A stretch of DNA of 55,178 nt from an uncultured Flavobacteriaceae bacterium (GTDB lineage Bacteria > Bacteroidota > Bacteroidia > Flavobacteriales > Flavobacteriaceae): assembly GCA_937901915.1 (NCBI GenBank), contig CALGUD010000038.1, positions 1 to 55,178 of the forward strand, in the 5' to 3' direction. The position numbers and the translations under genes are program-made. Shown here in pieces: positions 9,532 to 18,819 of this stretch (the first letter of the stretch is position 1; the number at the start of each line of letters is the position of its first letter). The notes under the pieces are model-generated. The model did no database searches. It was not told where the DNA came from and worked only from the letters and a program-made list of their open reading frames with translations.

Positions 9532-11430
9532 TTAATATGCCCGCTGTTTATTTCCTTCATAGAAGTTTAAAAATGCTTTATTCACTACCTTGTTTCCTCC
9601 GGGTGTTGGGTAATTACCGGTAAAATACCAATCGCCCAGGTTTTTAGGACACGCCTTATGAAGGTTTTCCACGGTTTGAAAAATGATTTTCACCTCCGCT
9701 TTTATACTTTCCGGGCTTAATAAGACTCCTATCTTATCTGAGATTTCCTGGTCAGTAAACGGATCGTACAATTCTTTAACAAAATTCACCACATCTGTAT
9801 CTTTGTATAGTAACTGTGTTTTACATTTTTCATAAATTTCATTCACTATAGCATCTGTTCCCCTATCTTTATGTAATTCCAAGGCTGCTCTGAAGGCCAC
9901 AAGGTCTTCAAGTCTTGCCATATCTATTCCATAACAATCCGGATACCGGATTTGAGGTGCAGATGAAACCACTATAATCGTTTTCGGGTTTAAACGGTCT
10001 AGTATTCTCAATATACTTTTTTTCAAAGTAGTTCCCCGTACAATACTATCATCTATGATAACCAAATTATCAGTAGGTTTCACAGAACCATAAGTGACAT
10101 CATAAACGTGTGCTACCAAATCATCCCTGTTACTGTCCTCTGTAATGAATGTCCGTAACTTGGCATCCTTAATGGCAACCTTTTCAATTCTGGGCCTTAC
10201 AGAAAGTATTTCATGAAGCCTTTTACTTGTTAAAGAACTACCTTCCCTGAGTATTTGCTCTTCCTTTTTCTTGTTTAAAAAGTCCTGAGCCTGCTTGACC
10301 ATGCCAAAGAAAGAGGTTTCGGCTGTATTGGGGATATAAGAAAAAACAGTGTTTTGGATATCGCCTTTTATAGCTTCCTGAATTTTAGGGAATAATAATC
10401 GCCCTAGATTTTTACGTTCTTCATATATTTCTGCGTCACTCCCTCTTGAAAAGTAAATGCGTTCAAAAGAGCACGCTTTTCTTTCTAAGGGATCGAGTAT
10501 TTGTTTTAATGACACATCTCCTGCTTTTTTGATAATAATTGCTTTTCCGGGGTCCAATTCCGAAATGGATTCAAATGGAACATTAAAAACAGTTTGAATT
10601 ACCGGCCTTTCTGATGCTACAACCACTATTTCGTCATCTTTATAATAATAAGCAGGCCTTATTCCCGCCGGATCCCTTAATACAAATGCATCACCATGGC
10701 CCAATAAACCAGCCAGAGCATAGCCTCCATCCCAGTTTTTAGCAGCTTTCCTAAGAATTTTGGCCACATTTAACCTTTCCGCAATAATAGGCGAGGCTTC
10801 CATTTTATTGTAACCTTCTTTTTTAATCTGTTTGTAGAGTTTAGCTACAGCATCGTCTAAAAAGTGCCCTATTTTTTCCATTACGGTAACAGTATCGGCC
10901 ATTTCTTTAGGATGCTGACCAAGCCTGATCAAATTATCAAAAAGTTCGCTTACATTGGTCATGTTAAAATTTCCTGCCACAATCAGGTTACGGTGCATCC
11001 AATTGTTTTGTCTTAAGAAAGGATGAACATTTTCGATACTGTTTTTACCAAAAGTTCCATAGCGTACATGGCCAAGCATAAGCTCCCCTACATAAGGAAC
11101 ATGTCTCTTAAGTAGTGTTGAATCATTCTGACATTCAGGATTCTCTTCCAAAACACCATTAATTCTTTCATTTATTTGTTTAAAGATATCCTGGATTGGT
11201 TGAGATTGAGTAGACCGTACCCTACTCATGTATCGCTCTCCAGGTTTCATATTGATTTTAATACTTGCAAAACCTGCACCATCCTGGCCGCGATTATGCT
11301 GCTTTTCCATCATCAGGTACATTTTATTAATCCCGTAAAATGCACTTCCGTATTTTTCTTTGTAATATTCCAACGGTTTTAAAAGCCTTACCAGGGCTAT
11401 ACCGCATTCATGTTTAATAGCGTCGCTCAT
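9532..11430 (-). CDS. Amidophosphoribosyltransferase family (PurF-like)
   Basis: 632 residues from the ATG at 11430; a longer frame reaches 11469, but family members start at MSDAIKHECG. This is a class II glutamine amidotransferase fused to a phosphoribosyltransferase. Cys9 would become the catalytic N-terminal Cys after removal of an eight-residue propeptide. Other motifs are NRGQDGAG, GHVRYGTFG and the PRPP loop VIIDDSIVRGTT. It should make 5-phosphoribosylamine, the first step of purine synthesis. At over 600 residues it is longer than classical PurF (about 500), so it may be the second PurF paralogue common in this phylum. It lies downstream of a PfkB kinase gene, behind a terminator-like hairpin. 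Confidence 0.85.
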   Translation of the reverse strand: MSDAIKHECGIALVRLLKPLEYYKEKYGSAFYGINKMYLMMEKQHNRGQDGAGFASIKINMKPGERYMSRVRSTQSQPIQDIFKQINERINGVLEENPECQNDSTLLKRHVPYVGELMLGHVRYGTFGKNSIENVHPFLRQNNWMHRNLIVAGNFNMTNVSELFDNLIRLGQHPKEMADTVTVMEKIGHFLDDAVAKLYKQIKKEGYNKMEASPIIAERLNVAKILRKAAKNWDGGYALAGLLGHGDAFVLRDPAGIRPAYYYKDDEIVVVASERPVIQTVFNVPFESISELDPGKAIIIKKAGDVSLKQILDPLERKACSFERIYFSRGSDAEIYEERKNLGRLLFPKIQEAIKGDIQNTVFSYIPNTAETSFFGMVKQAQDFLNKKKEEQILREGSSLTSKRLHEILSVRPRIEKVAIKDAKLRTFITEDSNRDDLVAHVYDVTYGSVKPTDNLVIIDDSIVRGTTLKKSILRILDRLNPKTIIVVSSAPQIRYPDCYGIDMARLEDLVAFRAALELHKDRGTDAIVNEIYEKCKTQLLYKDTDVVNFVKELYDPFTDQEISDKIGVLLSPESIKAEVKIIFQTVENLHKACPKNLGDWYFTGNYPTPGGNKVVNKAFLNFYEGNKQRAY

Positions 11431-11492
11431 GTTTTTAATATTAAGGCGTTTCCCTGCATCCTGTGGCATTGGGCCTAACGCAAATAAATAAT

Positions 11493-11518
11493 AAAAAAAG
11501 CCCCGAAATTTCAGGGCG
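11493..11518 (-). terminator. Terminator-like hairpin between pfkB-like and purF-like genes
   Basis: On the minus strand, GCCC and GGGC enclose an inner GAAATTTC palindrome and are followed by seven T. It lies 5 bases after the PfkB kinase stop and about 60 bases before the PurF-like start. It could end the kinase transcript or attenuate readthrough. Confidence 0.75.
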
Positions 11519-11523
11519 TGTAA

Positions 11524-12450
11524 TTATGATAATTCTATTTCAAATTGTGTTAATTCCTTAAATTGATGCAATCGTGCATAAATATCACTCCTTTTTAACT
11601 TTTGCATTCGCTCGGTACCAAATTTTTCTACACAAAACGAAGCTAAATTTGAACCATGAATGACTGCATTTTTCATATTTTCAAAGGAAATATCCCCTGT
11701 TTTTGCTAAATACCCTGCAAATCCTCCTGCAAAAGTGTCACCGGCTCCCGTAGGGTCAAAAACTTCTTCTAACGGAAGTGCTGGTGCAAAAAACACATTT
11801 TCACCATTAAAAAGCAAAGCCCCGTGCTCGCCTTTTTTAATAACAATGTATTTAGGTCCTAATTGATGTATTTTCTGAGCAGCCTTTACCAAAGAATATT
11901 CTTTAGACATCTGCCTGGCTTCTTCATCATTTATTGCAATCACATCAACTTTAGAGATAACATTCATTAACTCATCCCAGGCATTATCCATCCAAAAATT
12001 CATGGTGTCTAAAATAATGAGTTTTGGCTTTCTGTTCATTTGCCCAATAACACTCAATTGCGTATCCGGATGTAAATTTCCAAGCATTAGCACTTCGGCA
12101 TCTTTATAATTATCAGGAACAACCGGCTTAAAGCCAGCGAGAGTATTTAACTGGGTTTCTAAAGTATCACGTGAATTAAGATCGTTATGATATTTACCGC
12201 TCCAAAAAAAAGTTTTTCCATCCTTTACTATTTCTACAGCAGATATATCAATATTATGGGAAGTAAGCATATCCAGGTGTTTCTGCTCCATGTCTTCGCC
12301 TACAATCGAAACGATTGCAGAATTTACACCAAACTGAGAAGCTGCTAAACCTATGTAAGGTGCGGAGCCACCAAGTATTTTATCAGTTTTGCCAAAGGGG
12401 GTTTCAATGGCATCATACGCAACAGTACCTACAATAACTAATTTGCTCAT
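11524..12450 (-). CDS. PfkB-family sugar/nucleoside kinase
   Basis: A 308-residue ribokinase-superfamily protein. The first PfkB signature is at GGSAPYIGLAASQFG (about residues 27-41). The second, DPTGAGDTFAGGF, holds the anion hole and the catalytic Asp of GAGD. Family members phosphorylate sugars or nucleosides with ATP; ribose or adenosine would suit the purine neighbours (PurF-like downstream, purN upstream on the same strand), but this is inference. It has no signal peptide and is cytoplasmic. A hairpin follows the stop codon closely. Confidence 0.87.
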   Translation of the reverse strand: MSKLVIVGTVAYDAIETPFGKTDKILGGSAPYIGLAASQFGVNSAIVSIVGEDMEQKHLDMLTSHNIDISAVEIVKDGKTFFWSGKYHNDLNSRDTLETQLNTLAGFKPVVPDNYKDAEVLMLGNLHPDTQLSVIGQMNRKPKLIILDTMNFWMDNAWDELMNVISKVDVIAINDEEARQMSKEYSLVKAAQKIHQLGPKYIVIKKGEHGALLFNGENVFFAPALPLEEVFDPTGAGDTFAGGFAGYLAKTGDISFENMKNAVIHGSNLASFCVEKFGTERMQKLKRSDIYARLHQFKELTQFEIELS

Positions 12451-12569
12451 ACAGCAATAAAAACTTTTTGCAAACTTACGTAAAATTTATTAGTGAAACC
12501 TGATTTTGTATGCTAAGAAAAACTCAAAATTTATGTTTTATTGTGAAGTAAATACATTGTAAAAAGTCA

Positions 12570-13169
12570 CTAATTTTCCAATAATTCTTTAAGGTTTAAG
12601 AATGTATTATAAGGTGCATTTGTTAGCATCGCGTTTAAAGCCCAGGCTGGTAAATTTCCTTCGGGATCGCCATAAAGTTGTTGTGTCACTTCAATCTTAT
12701 TTTCCGGTTTGGAAATAATAAGCCAATGTCCTTTAAAATCTGTCATCCGAATACAATTTTCTTTTTCGGGAACAAGATTTGAACGTTCTGGTAATAAATC
12801 AATTTTAATAGTATCGTTTTCCTGAAAAAGAACATGTACCTTCACTACATTATCCCGGGATTTAACAGGCCAGGTGAAATCATTTTTCATCCAAAAAACA
12901 AATTCTTTATCTGAATATTTCTTTATTGTTTTACTTTCGGATGTCTGATGATTCCATTTCCACAGATTATTACCATCTGTTATAACTTTTAATGCTTTTT
13001 CGGGTGTAGAATTCGCAACAAGTACTGCTTTGTATTCATAAATACTGGCAGAATCTAATTTCCTGATAAATACCTGAATATCGTTTTTGTCTTTCTTTAA
13101 TTTCCATTCCTGAGAAAAGCCGGAGAAACAACAACATAAAAATAAAAAGATAAAAGTTTCCTTTCTCAC
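12570..13169 (-). CDS. Secreted START-domain lipid-binding protein
   Basis: 199 residues with a signal peptide (Cys-rich hydrophobic core, cleavage near GFSQ). The rest matches a START/SRPBCC lipid-transfer fold: a central WPVKSRDNV segment and a C-terminal PEGNLPAWALNAML helix, typical of bacterial START proteins. The ligand is unknown. It lies between the PfkB kinase and rnhA on the same strand, with gaps of 119 and 37 bases, so it may share the purN-rnhA transcript. Exported to the periplasm. Confidence 0.8.
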   Translation of the reverse strand: MRKETFIFLFLCCCFSGFSQEWKLKKDKNDIQVFIRKLDSASIYEYKAVLVANSTPEKALKVITDGNNLWKWNHQTSESKTIKKYSDKEFVFWMKNDFTWPVKSRDNVVKVHVLFQENDTIKIDLLPERSNLVPEKENCIRMTDFKGHWLIISKPENKIEVTQQLYGDPEGNLPAWALNAMLTNAPYNTFLNLKELLEN

Positions 13170-13206
13170 AATTTAAAATTTAAATGCTTTTGTCCAGTAA
13201 GAACGC

Positions 13207-13674
13207 TTATTCGGGGTTAAAACCTCGATCAGTAAGTAAATTAGGATGCTTTGAAGCTTCAACAGCCAAAAAATCGCAACGTTCGTTTTGCAAATGGTTA
13301 TTATGGCCTTTTATCCATTGAAAACTAACTGTGTGCTTCCTGTATTCTTTTAAAAAATCTATCCAAAGGTCAGGATTTTTTTTTCCTTTAAAACTTTTTT
13401 TCTCCCAACCAAAAACCCATCCTTTTGTAACAGCATCGGCGACATATTTAGAATCGGTAAAAACTTTTACTTTAGTTCCTACTTTTTTTAGTTTTTTTAA
13501 AGCTTCTGTTACGGCAAGGAGTTCCATCCGGTTGTTAGTAGTTAGTTTGTATCCTTGCGAAAATTCTTTTTTATAAGGTTTACCTACCCATTCCATCACT
13601 ATTCCATACCCCCCGGGTCCGGGATTCCCACGCGAACACCCATCTGTATATATATATACGTCAAAATTATTCAT
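13207..13674 (-). CDS. rnhA: Ribonuclease HI
   Basis: 155 residues. The DEDD active site is visible: Asp in YTDGCSRGNPGPGG, Glu in NNRMELLAV, Asp in VFTDSKYV, and the final Asp in ERCDFLAVE, with the metal-activating His just before it in KGHNNHLQN. The enzyme cleaves the RNA strand of RNA-DNA hybrids (R-loops, Okazaki primers). Its length equals the E. coli enzyme. Its start overlaps the purN stop by 8 bases, so the two are translationally coupled. Confidence 0.95.
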   Translation of the reverse strand: MNNFDVYIYTDGCSRGNPGPGGYGIVMEWVGKPYKKEFSQGYKLTTNNRMELLAVTEALKKLKKVGTKVKVFTDSKYVADAVTKGWVFGWEKKSFKGKKNPDLWIDFLKEYRKHTVSFQWIKGHNNHLQNERCDFLAVEASKHPNLLTDRGFNPE

Positions 13675-14233
13675 ACAGGAGTTTTTCTATGATTTTAGGA
13701 AAGTGTTCATATTCTAAAGTATGTACTTTTTTTGCAATATCTTCGGGAGAATCTGAATTTTTTACAGGAGTACGGGCCTGGAAGATAATTGTCCCTTCAT
13801 CATAATGCTCATTAACATAATGAATAGTGATACCTGTTTCTTTTTCTTTATGTTCTACTACCGCGTTGTGAACGTTCATTCCATACATACCTTTGCCTCC
13901 ATACTTAGGTAATAACGCAGGATGAATATTTATTATTCTATTTTTAAATCCATTCAGAATATTTTCGGGAAGTTTCAGTAAAAATCCTGCCAGAACTATT
14001 AAATCAGGTTTAGCTGCTTCAACCAATGCTAAAATATAATCGGTATTGTAAAAAGATGTCTTGTTAAAATATAGGGTACTGATGTTATGTTTGTTGGCTT
14101 TTTCCAGAACTTTTGCATCTTTTCTGTTAGAAAGTACCATAACAACCTCTGCATTACCCTTTTTATGAAAATATTTTATTATGTTTTCAGCATTAGTTCC
14201 GGAACCCGAAGCAAAAATTACAATTCTTTTCAT
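13667..14233 (-). CDS. purN: Phosphoribosylglycinamide formyltransferase
   Basis: 188 residues, the usual GAR transformylase size. The N-terminal FASGSGTNAENI is the phosphate-binding loop. The catalytic Asn-His pair is in IINIHPALLPKYGG and the Asp in HYVNEHYDEGTI. It transfers a formyl group from 10-formyltetrahydrofolate to GAR in purine synthesis. It is the first gene of the purN-rnhA unit and is divergent from acpP, with a 184-base intergenic region that should hold both promoters. Confidence 0.95.
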   Translation of the reverse strand: MKRIVIFASGSGTNAENIIKYFHKKGNAEVVMVLSNRKDAKVLEKANKHNISTLYFNKTSFYNTDYILALVEAAKPDLIVLAGFLLKLPENILNGFKNRIINIHPALLPKYGGKGMYGMNVHNAVVEHKEKETGITIHYVNEHYDEGTIIFQARTPVKNSDSPEDIAKKVHTLEYEHFPKIIEKLLYE

Positions 14234-14377
14234 TTACAAGGCTAATTCAGTTGTTACGAGCACAAAAAAAAGAATAAATATTCACAATCTGAAGCTAAAA
14301 ATGAATTAGTTGAATGAAAAATTACTAACTTTAAAACACATTTTACTTTTAAAACACTTTTTTCAATTAAAGTTTTT

Positions 14378-14385
14378 TATTTTTG
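14378..14385 (+). promoter_or_regulatory. Candidate -7 box of acpP
   Basis: TATTTTTG fits TAnnTTTG and lies 32 bases before the acpP ATG. The -33 element is not clear. Confidence 0.4.
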
Positions 14386-14417
14386 CCAACGATTTAAATT
14401 TTAAAACTAAAAAAATT

Positions 14418-14651
14418 ATGTCAGACATTGCATCAAGAGTAAAAGCGATTATCGTAGACAAATTGGGTGTAGATGAAAACGAGGTAGTGCCAGAGGCAAG
14501 CTTCACAAACGATTTGGGTGCGGACTCATTAGACACTGTTGAATTAATTATGGAATTCGAAAAGGAATTTGATATACAGATTCCTGATGATCAAGCTGAG
14601 AATATAGCTACTGTTGGTCAGGCAATCAAATATATAGAAGAAGCGAAGTAA
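14418..14651 (+). CDS. acpP: Acyl carrier protein
   Basis: 77 residues from the ATG at 14418, which follows a typical AAAAAATT leader; the frame is open further upstream, but that part lacks ACP similarity. The phosphopantetheine attachment serine is in GADSLDTVELIMEFE. The protein is highly acidic with four predicted helices. It carries acyl chains during fatty-acid synthesis in the cytoplasm. fabF follows after 107 bases that contain a long stem-loop. The order acpP-fabF-rnc is conserved in many bacteria. Confidence 0.96.
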   Translation: MSDIASRVKAIIVDKLGVDENEVVPEASFTNDLGADSLDTVELIMEFEKEFDIQIPDDQAENIATVGQAIKYIEEAK

Positions 14652-14670
14652 GAATTTCTATTAAAAAAGA

Positions 14671-14719
14671 TACCAAAAATTTATTCATGCCCGTTTTGCA
14701 TGAATAAATTTTTTTGGTA
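14671..14719 (+). terminator. Long stem-loop between acpP and fabF
   Basis: TACCAAAAATTTATTCATGC (14671-14690) pairs over 20 bp with 14698-14719, which has two extra T as a bulge, around a 7-base loop. The stem is AT-rich and followed by a weak TTT run. It may be a leaky terminator or processing site that sets acpP expression above fabF; this role is inference. Confidence 0.65.
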
Positions 14720-14758
14720 CTTTATTGTTTTCTTTACAGAACACTAAATCTATATCAA

Positions 14759-16009
14759 ATGAAACTAAGGCGAGTGGTCGTTACAGGTTTGGGAGCATTG
14801 ACACCTATTGGTAATAATATTTCAGAATATTGGACCGGGTTAAAAAATGGTGTTAGTGGTGCTGCGCCTATTACATATTTTGACGCTTCAAAATTTAAAA
14901 CCCAGTTTGCCTGCGAAATAAAGAATTTCGTTGTGACTGACTTCATTGATAAAAAAGAAGTCCGCAGACAAGATAAATTTACACAATATGCCATAGTAGC
15001 CTCAGATGAGGCTATTATTGATTCCGGGTTAGACCTTAATTCTCTTGATAAAGACAGAGTTGGTGTCATTTGGGGAGCAGGAATAGGGGGTATTGAAACC
15101 TTTCAGGATGAAGTACTCAACTATGGAAAAGGAGATGGTACACCCAGATTTAATCCTTTCTTTATCCCAAAGATGATCCCGGATATAGCACCGGGACTAA
15201 TTTCTATAAAATACGGTTTCAGAGGCCCTAATTTTACTACTGTATCTGCTTGTGCATCATCTGCTAATGCAATGATCGATGCCTTGAATTATATCCGCCT
15301 GGGATATGCAGATATTATTGTTACCGGAGGTTCCGAAGCGGCTGTCACCGAAGCAGGGGTGGGCGGTTTCAACGCAATGCATGCCCTATCGACAAGGAAC
15401 GATGATCCAAAAACTGCCTCAAGGCCTTTTGATGCAAACCGGGATGGTTTTGTATTAGGCGAAGGTGCCGGATCATTAATTCTTGAAGAATACGAACACG
15501 CGATTGCGAGAGGTGCAAAAATTTACGCTGAACTTGCAGGAGGTGGTTTATCTGCCGATGCATATCATATGACTGCTCCTCATCCGGAAGGTTTAGGTGC
15601 AAAAAATGTAATGCTGAATTGTATTAAGGATGCCGAAATAGACCTCAATGAAGTTGATGCCATAAATATGCACGGAACATCTACCCCGTTGGGCGATGTT
15701 GCAGAATCAAAAGCGATTAAGGATGTTTTTGGTGACCATGCATATAATATTAATATCAACTCTACAAAATCTATGACAGGGCACTTGTTGGGTGCAGCCG
15801 GAGCTATAGAAGCTATCGCTTCTATCCTGGCAATAAAGTATGGTATTGTGGCTCCTACCATCAACCATGAAACCCAAGATGAAAATATTGACCCTAAAAT
15901 GAATTTTACCCTTAATAAAGCTCAGGAACGAGAAGTTAAAGTAGCCATGAGCAATACTTTCGGTTTTGGAGGCCATAATGCTTGTGTACTTTTCAAAAAA
16001 ATAAATTAA
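14759..16009 (+). CDS. fabF: 3-oxoacyl-ACP synthase II
   Basis: 416 residues from the ATG at 14759 (MKLRRVVVTG); an upstream in-frame ATG adds residues outside the family's start. The condensing-enzyme catalytic triad is present: Cys in VSACASSANAM, His in NMHGTSTPLGD, and His in KSMTGHLLGAAGA. It elongates acyl-ACP with malonyl-ACP in fatty-acid synthesis. Length matches KAS II. It lies between acpP and rnc, with an 8-base gap to rnc, so these are probably cotranscribed. Confidence 0.96.
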   Translation: MKLRRVVVTGLGALTPIGNNISEYWTGLKNGVSGAAPITYFDASKFKTQFACEIKNFVVTDFIDKKEVRRQDKFTQYAIVASDEAIIDSGLDLNSLDKDRVGVIWGAGIGGIETFQDEVLNYGKGDGTPRFNPFFIPKMIPDIAPGLISIKYGFRGPNFTTVSACASSANAMIDALNYIRLGYADIIVTGGSEAAVTEAGVGGFNAMHALSTRNDDPKTASRPFDANRDGFVLGEGAGSLILEEYEHAIARGAKIYAELAGGGLSADAYHMTAPHPEGLGAKNVMLNCIKDAEIDLNEVDAINMHGTSTPLGDVAESKAIKDVFGDHAYNININSTKSMTGHLLGAAGAIEAIASILAIKYGIVAPTINHETQDENIDPKMNFTLNKAQEREVKVAMSNTFGFGGHNACVLFKKIN

Positions 16010-16017
16010 CTGACTGA

Positions 16018-16758
16018 ATGAGGTTCATTCGTAAAATATCAAATTCCCAATCCGATAAGGATGGGGTTTTTTTTTTAGAAGTCAGAAAAATTTTAGGTTT
16101 CAAGCCAAAAAAAATTGACCTGTACAAAAAAGCATTTACGCACAGGTCTATAAAAAGAAGAGACGAGAAAGGCAATATCATTAACTATGAAAGATTGGAG
16201 TTTTTAGGCGATGCCATGCTGAGCGCAGTCATTTCAGATTACCTTTTTAGTAAAGTTCCATCCGGTGACGAAGGATATCTGACCAAAATGAGATCTAAAA
16301 TCGTGAGCAGGGAGCATTTAAATGAACTGGGAAGAGATCTTAACCTTATAAAATTTGTGGACAGTACTATTCCTAAAGAAAATTTCGGAGATAATATCCA
16401 TGGAAATGTTTTTGAAGCATTAGTAGGGGCCATTTATTTAGACCTGGGATATAAATATTGCCAGGAATTTATTGGTAGCAGAGTTATTAAACCGTATGTG
16501 GATATTGAACAACTTGAGGGTAAAATTATAAGTTATAAAAGCTTGCTTATAGAATGGTGCCAGAAAGAAAAGAAAACTTTTCATTTTGATGTGTACGATG
16601 ATACAGGTAATGATGAATTGAAACACTTTGCGGTAAAACTCGAAATAAACAATAAAGTGATTGCCAAAGCCCGGGCAACTTCCAAGAAAAAAGCCGAAGA
16701 GCTTGCCGCCAAAAGAGGTTACTATGCTTTGCAACAAAAAATTGATGCGAAAAAGTGA
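16018..16758 (+). CDS. rnc: Ribonuclease III
   Basis: 246 residues. The RNase III signature is NYERLEFLGDAMLS, with metal-binding Glu58/Glu61/Asp65. The second acidic cluster reads GNVFEALVGAIYLD: Glu133 is kept, but the position usually occupied by Asp (GDVFEAL in other bacteria) is Asn130. A C-terminal double-stranded-RNA-binding domain ends the protein (about 170-240, with KARATSKKKAEELAAK). It processes rRNA precursors and structured RNAs. It is cotranscribed with fabF. Confidence 0.93.
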   Translation: MRFIRKISNSQSDKDGVFFLEVRKILGFKPKKIDLYKKAFTHRSIKRRDEKGNIINYERLEFLGDAMLSAVISDYLFSKVPSGDEGYLTKMRSKIVSREHLNELGRDLNLIKFVDSTIPKENFGDNIHGNVFEALVGAIYLDLGYKYCQEFIGSRVIKPYVDIEQLEGKIISYKSLLIEWCQKEKKTFHFDVYDDTGNDELKHFAVKLEINNKVIAKARATSKKKAEELAAKRGYYALQQKIDAKK

Positions 16759-16866
16759 ATTTTATAGTTAATTTCATGCAATAAGTGATATAATAATGAA
16801 AGAAGCTGTTAAAAGTTGTTTAGTCTACGCTAGAATTATATCTTTACAGCTCCATGTAAACTGTAT

Positions 16867-17337
16867 ATGGCTATCTACAAACTTTTAGACGATTTTGATG
16901 AACATTCTTATGCTTTAATCGCCATTCATTGTTCTTTGGAAGATTATAGAATAGCATACTTCTTAAATTCATATTTAAATACAAGGTTTCAGAGATTATC
17001 ATTTAACTTGAAATCATTATCAGACACTTCATTTTCTTTATATGAGTGGAATGATGAAATAAATGAAACCCAATGGAATTTGATATCAAACATTTCAAGA
17101 GTGGATTTAGAAGACCAAACAGGAATATTTAAAAGCAATACGAGAACAAATTATTATATACCGGAATACAAAAAAGTTGACTATTTTTTAAAAATCGATA
17201 ATGGCCATGTGTTCCATCCTGAAAAGGCAGTAGTAAAAAAAATAACAGAAATACCACAGATCATAACTGCTTATACAGTTGATCCCAACCAATTAAAATC
17301 TAAAAACAACTTAATTTTCTTAAGTAATGCCAAATAA
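16867..17337 (+). CDS. IPExxxVDY family protein
   Basis: 156 residues of unknown function. The family is named for the motif IPExxxVDY, seen here as IPEYKKVDYFLKI. It is typical of Bacteroidota and is commonly found, as here, between rnc and pyk. It has no signal peptide, membrane segment or catalytic motif. A TTG-N20-TATCTTTA element just upstream could be its own promoter. Its last 11 bases overlap the pyruvate kinase start, so the pair is probably translationally coupled. Confidence 0.88.
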   Translation: MAIYKLLDDFDEHSYALIAIHCSLEDYRIAYFLNSYLNTRFQRLSFNLKSLSDTSFSLYEWNDEINETQWNLISNISRVDLEDQTGIFKSNTRTNYYIPEYKKVDYFLKIDNGHVFHPEKAVVKKITEIPQIITAYTVDPNQLKSKNNLIFLSNAK

Positions 17338-18769
17338 TAAAAAGACTAAAATTGTTGCAACATTAGGACCGGCAACCAGTACGAAAGAAGTTTTAAAAGA
17401 CATGATGGAAGCAGGAGTAAATGTCTTTCGTGTTAACTTTTCCCATGCAGATTATAATGATGTGAAAGAGCGAATGGACATGATTCGCTCACTCAATGAA
17501 GAATATGGATACAATGTGTCTATTTTAGGAGATTTACAGGGTCCAAAACTTCGTGTAGGGGTTATGGAGCCCGGAATTGAAGTTCAGAACGGAGACAAAA
17601 TAATATTTGCAACAGGTGAGCCTTTTGAAGGCAACGGCAAACGTGTTTACATGAATTATAAGGAATTTCCCAGAGATGTAAATCCCGGTGAAAGGATCCT
17701 TTTAGATGATGGTAAACTCATTTTTCAGGTTGTTGCTACAAATAAAAAGGATGAAGTTGAAGCGGTAGTACTTCAGGGAGGCCCGCTGAATTCAAAAAAA
17801 GGGGTAAATCTTCCCAATACAGAGATTTCCCTACCTGCCCTTACAAAAAAGGATATAAAGGATGCCATTTTTGCTATTGAGCAACAAGTGGATTGGATTG
17901 CTTTATCATTTGTTCGCGACAGCCAGGACCTTATTGATTTACAGGATCTGATAAAACAACATTCTGAGGTAAAGATTCCTATAGTTGCTAAAATAGAAAA
18001 ACCGGAAGCGGTTGAAAATATAGATAAAATTGTCGCATACTGTGATGGTCTAATGGTTGCCCGGGGGGATTTAGGTGTTGAAGTGCCTGCCCAGGAAGTG
18101 CCTCTTATTCAAAAACAGTTGGTATTAAGAGCTAAAAAAGCAAGGATTCCTGTAATTATTGCAACGCAAATGATGGAAACCATGATCACCAGCCTTACTC
18201 CAACCCGCGCCGAAGTGAACGACGTTGCAAACTCCGTAATGGATGGTGCAGATGCGGTGATGCTGTCAGGAGAAACTTCTGTTGGGAAATACCCTGTGCA
18301 GGTTATTGAAAAAATGGCAAGCATTATTAACAGTGTAGAACATTCGCACCTTATAAAAGTGCCCCAGGAACCGCCTCATATAAAAACCAAAAGATACATT
18401 ACAAAATCTGTTTGCTATCATGCAGCGGCAATGGCCAATGAAATTAATGCTAAAGTTATCTCTACCTTAACAAATAGTGGTTACACAGCGTTTCAGATAT
18501 CTGCATGGAGACCCAAAGCACATATATTGGTTTTTACATCAAACAAACGTATTTTAACCCAATTAAGCCTTCTTTGGGGAGTACAGGCTTTTTACTATGA
18601 TAAATTTGTAAGTACCGACCAGACTATTGAAGACGTAAATACTATAGCTTGTAAAAAAGGTTTTTTACAAGAGGGTGATATGATGATCAGCCTTGCAGCT
18701 ATGCCAATTCAGAAAAAAGGAATGGTAAATACATTAAGGGTAACAGAAATCACTGATTCTAATTTTTAG
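17327..18769 (+). CDS. pyk: Pyruvate kinase
   Basis: 480 residues. The N-terminal TKIVATLGPAT, the active-site signature with the catalytic Lys (IPIVAKIEKPEAVENI), the magnesium-binding Glu of that stretch, and the GARGDLGVE-type motif (here VARGDLGVEVP) are all present. It converts phosphoenolpyruvate and ADP to pyruvate and ATP in the last step of glycolysis. The C-terminal domain is full length. It overlaps the IPExxxVDY gene by 11 bases and is followed by a strong terminator. Confidence 0.96.
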   Translation: MPNNKKTKIVATLGPATSTKEVLKDMMEAGVNVFRVNFSHADYNDVKERMDMIRSLNEEYGYNVSILGDLQGPKLRVGVMEPGIEVQNGDKIIFATGEPFEGNGKRVYMNYKEFPRDVNPGERILLDDGKLIFQVVATNKKDEVEAVVLQGGPLNSKKGVNLPNTEISLPALTKKDIKDAIFAIEQQVDWIALSFVRDSQDLIDLQDLIKQHSEVKIPIVAKIEKPEAVENIDKIVAYCDGLMVARGDLGVEVPAQEVPLIQKQLVLRAKKARIPVIIATQMMETMITSLTPTRAEVNDVANSVMDGADAVMLSGETSVGKYPVQVIEKMASIINSVEHSHLIKVPQEPPHIKTKRYITKSVCYHAAAMANEINAKVISTLTNSGYTAFQISAWRPKAHILVFTSNKRILTQLSLLWGVQAFYYDKFVSTDQTIEDVNTIACKKGFLQEGDMMISLAAMPIQKKGMVNTLRVTEITDSNF

Positions 18770-18819
18770 AAGATAATTTTCATTCTCTCAAGAGAAAACA
18801 TTGCACTTACTTTATATAT

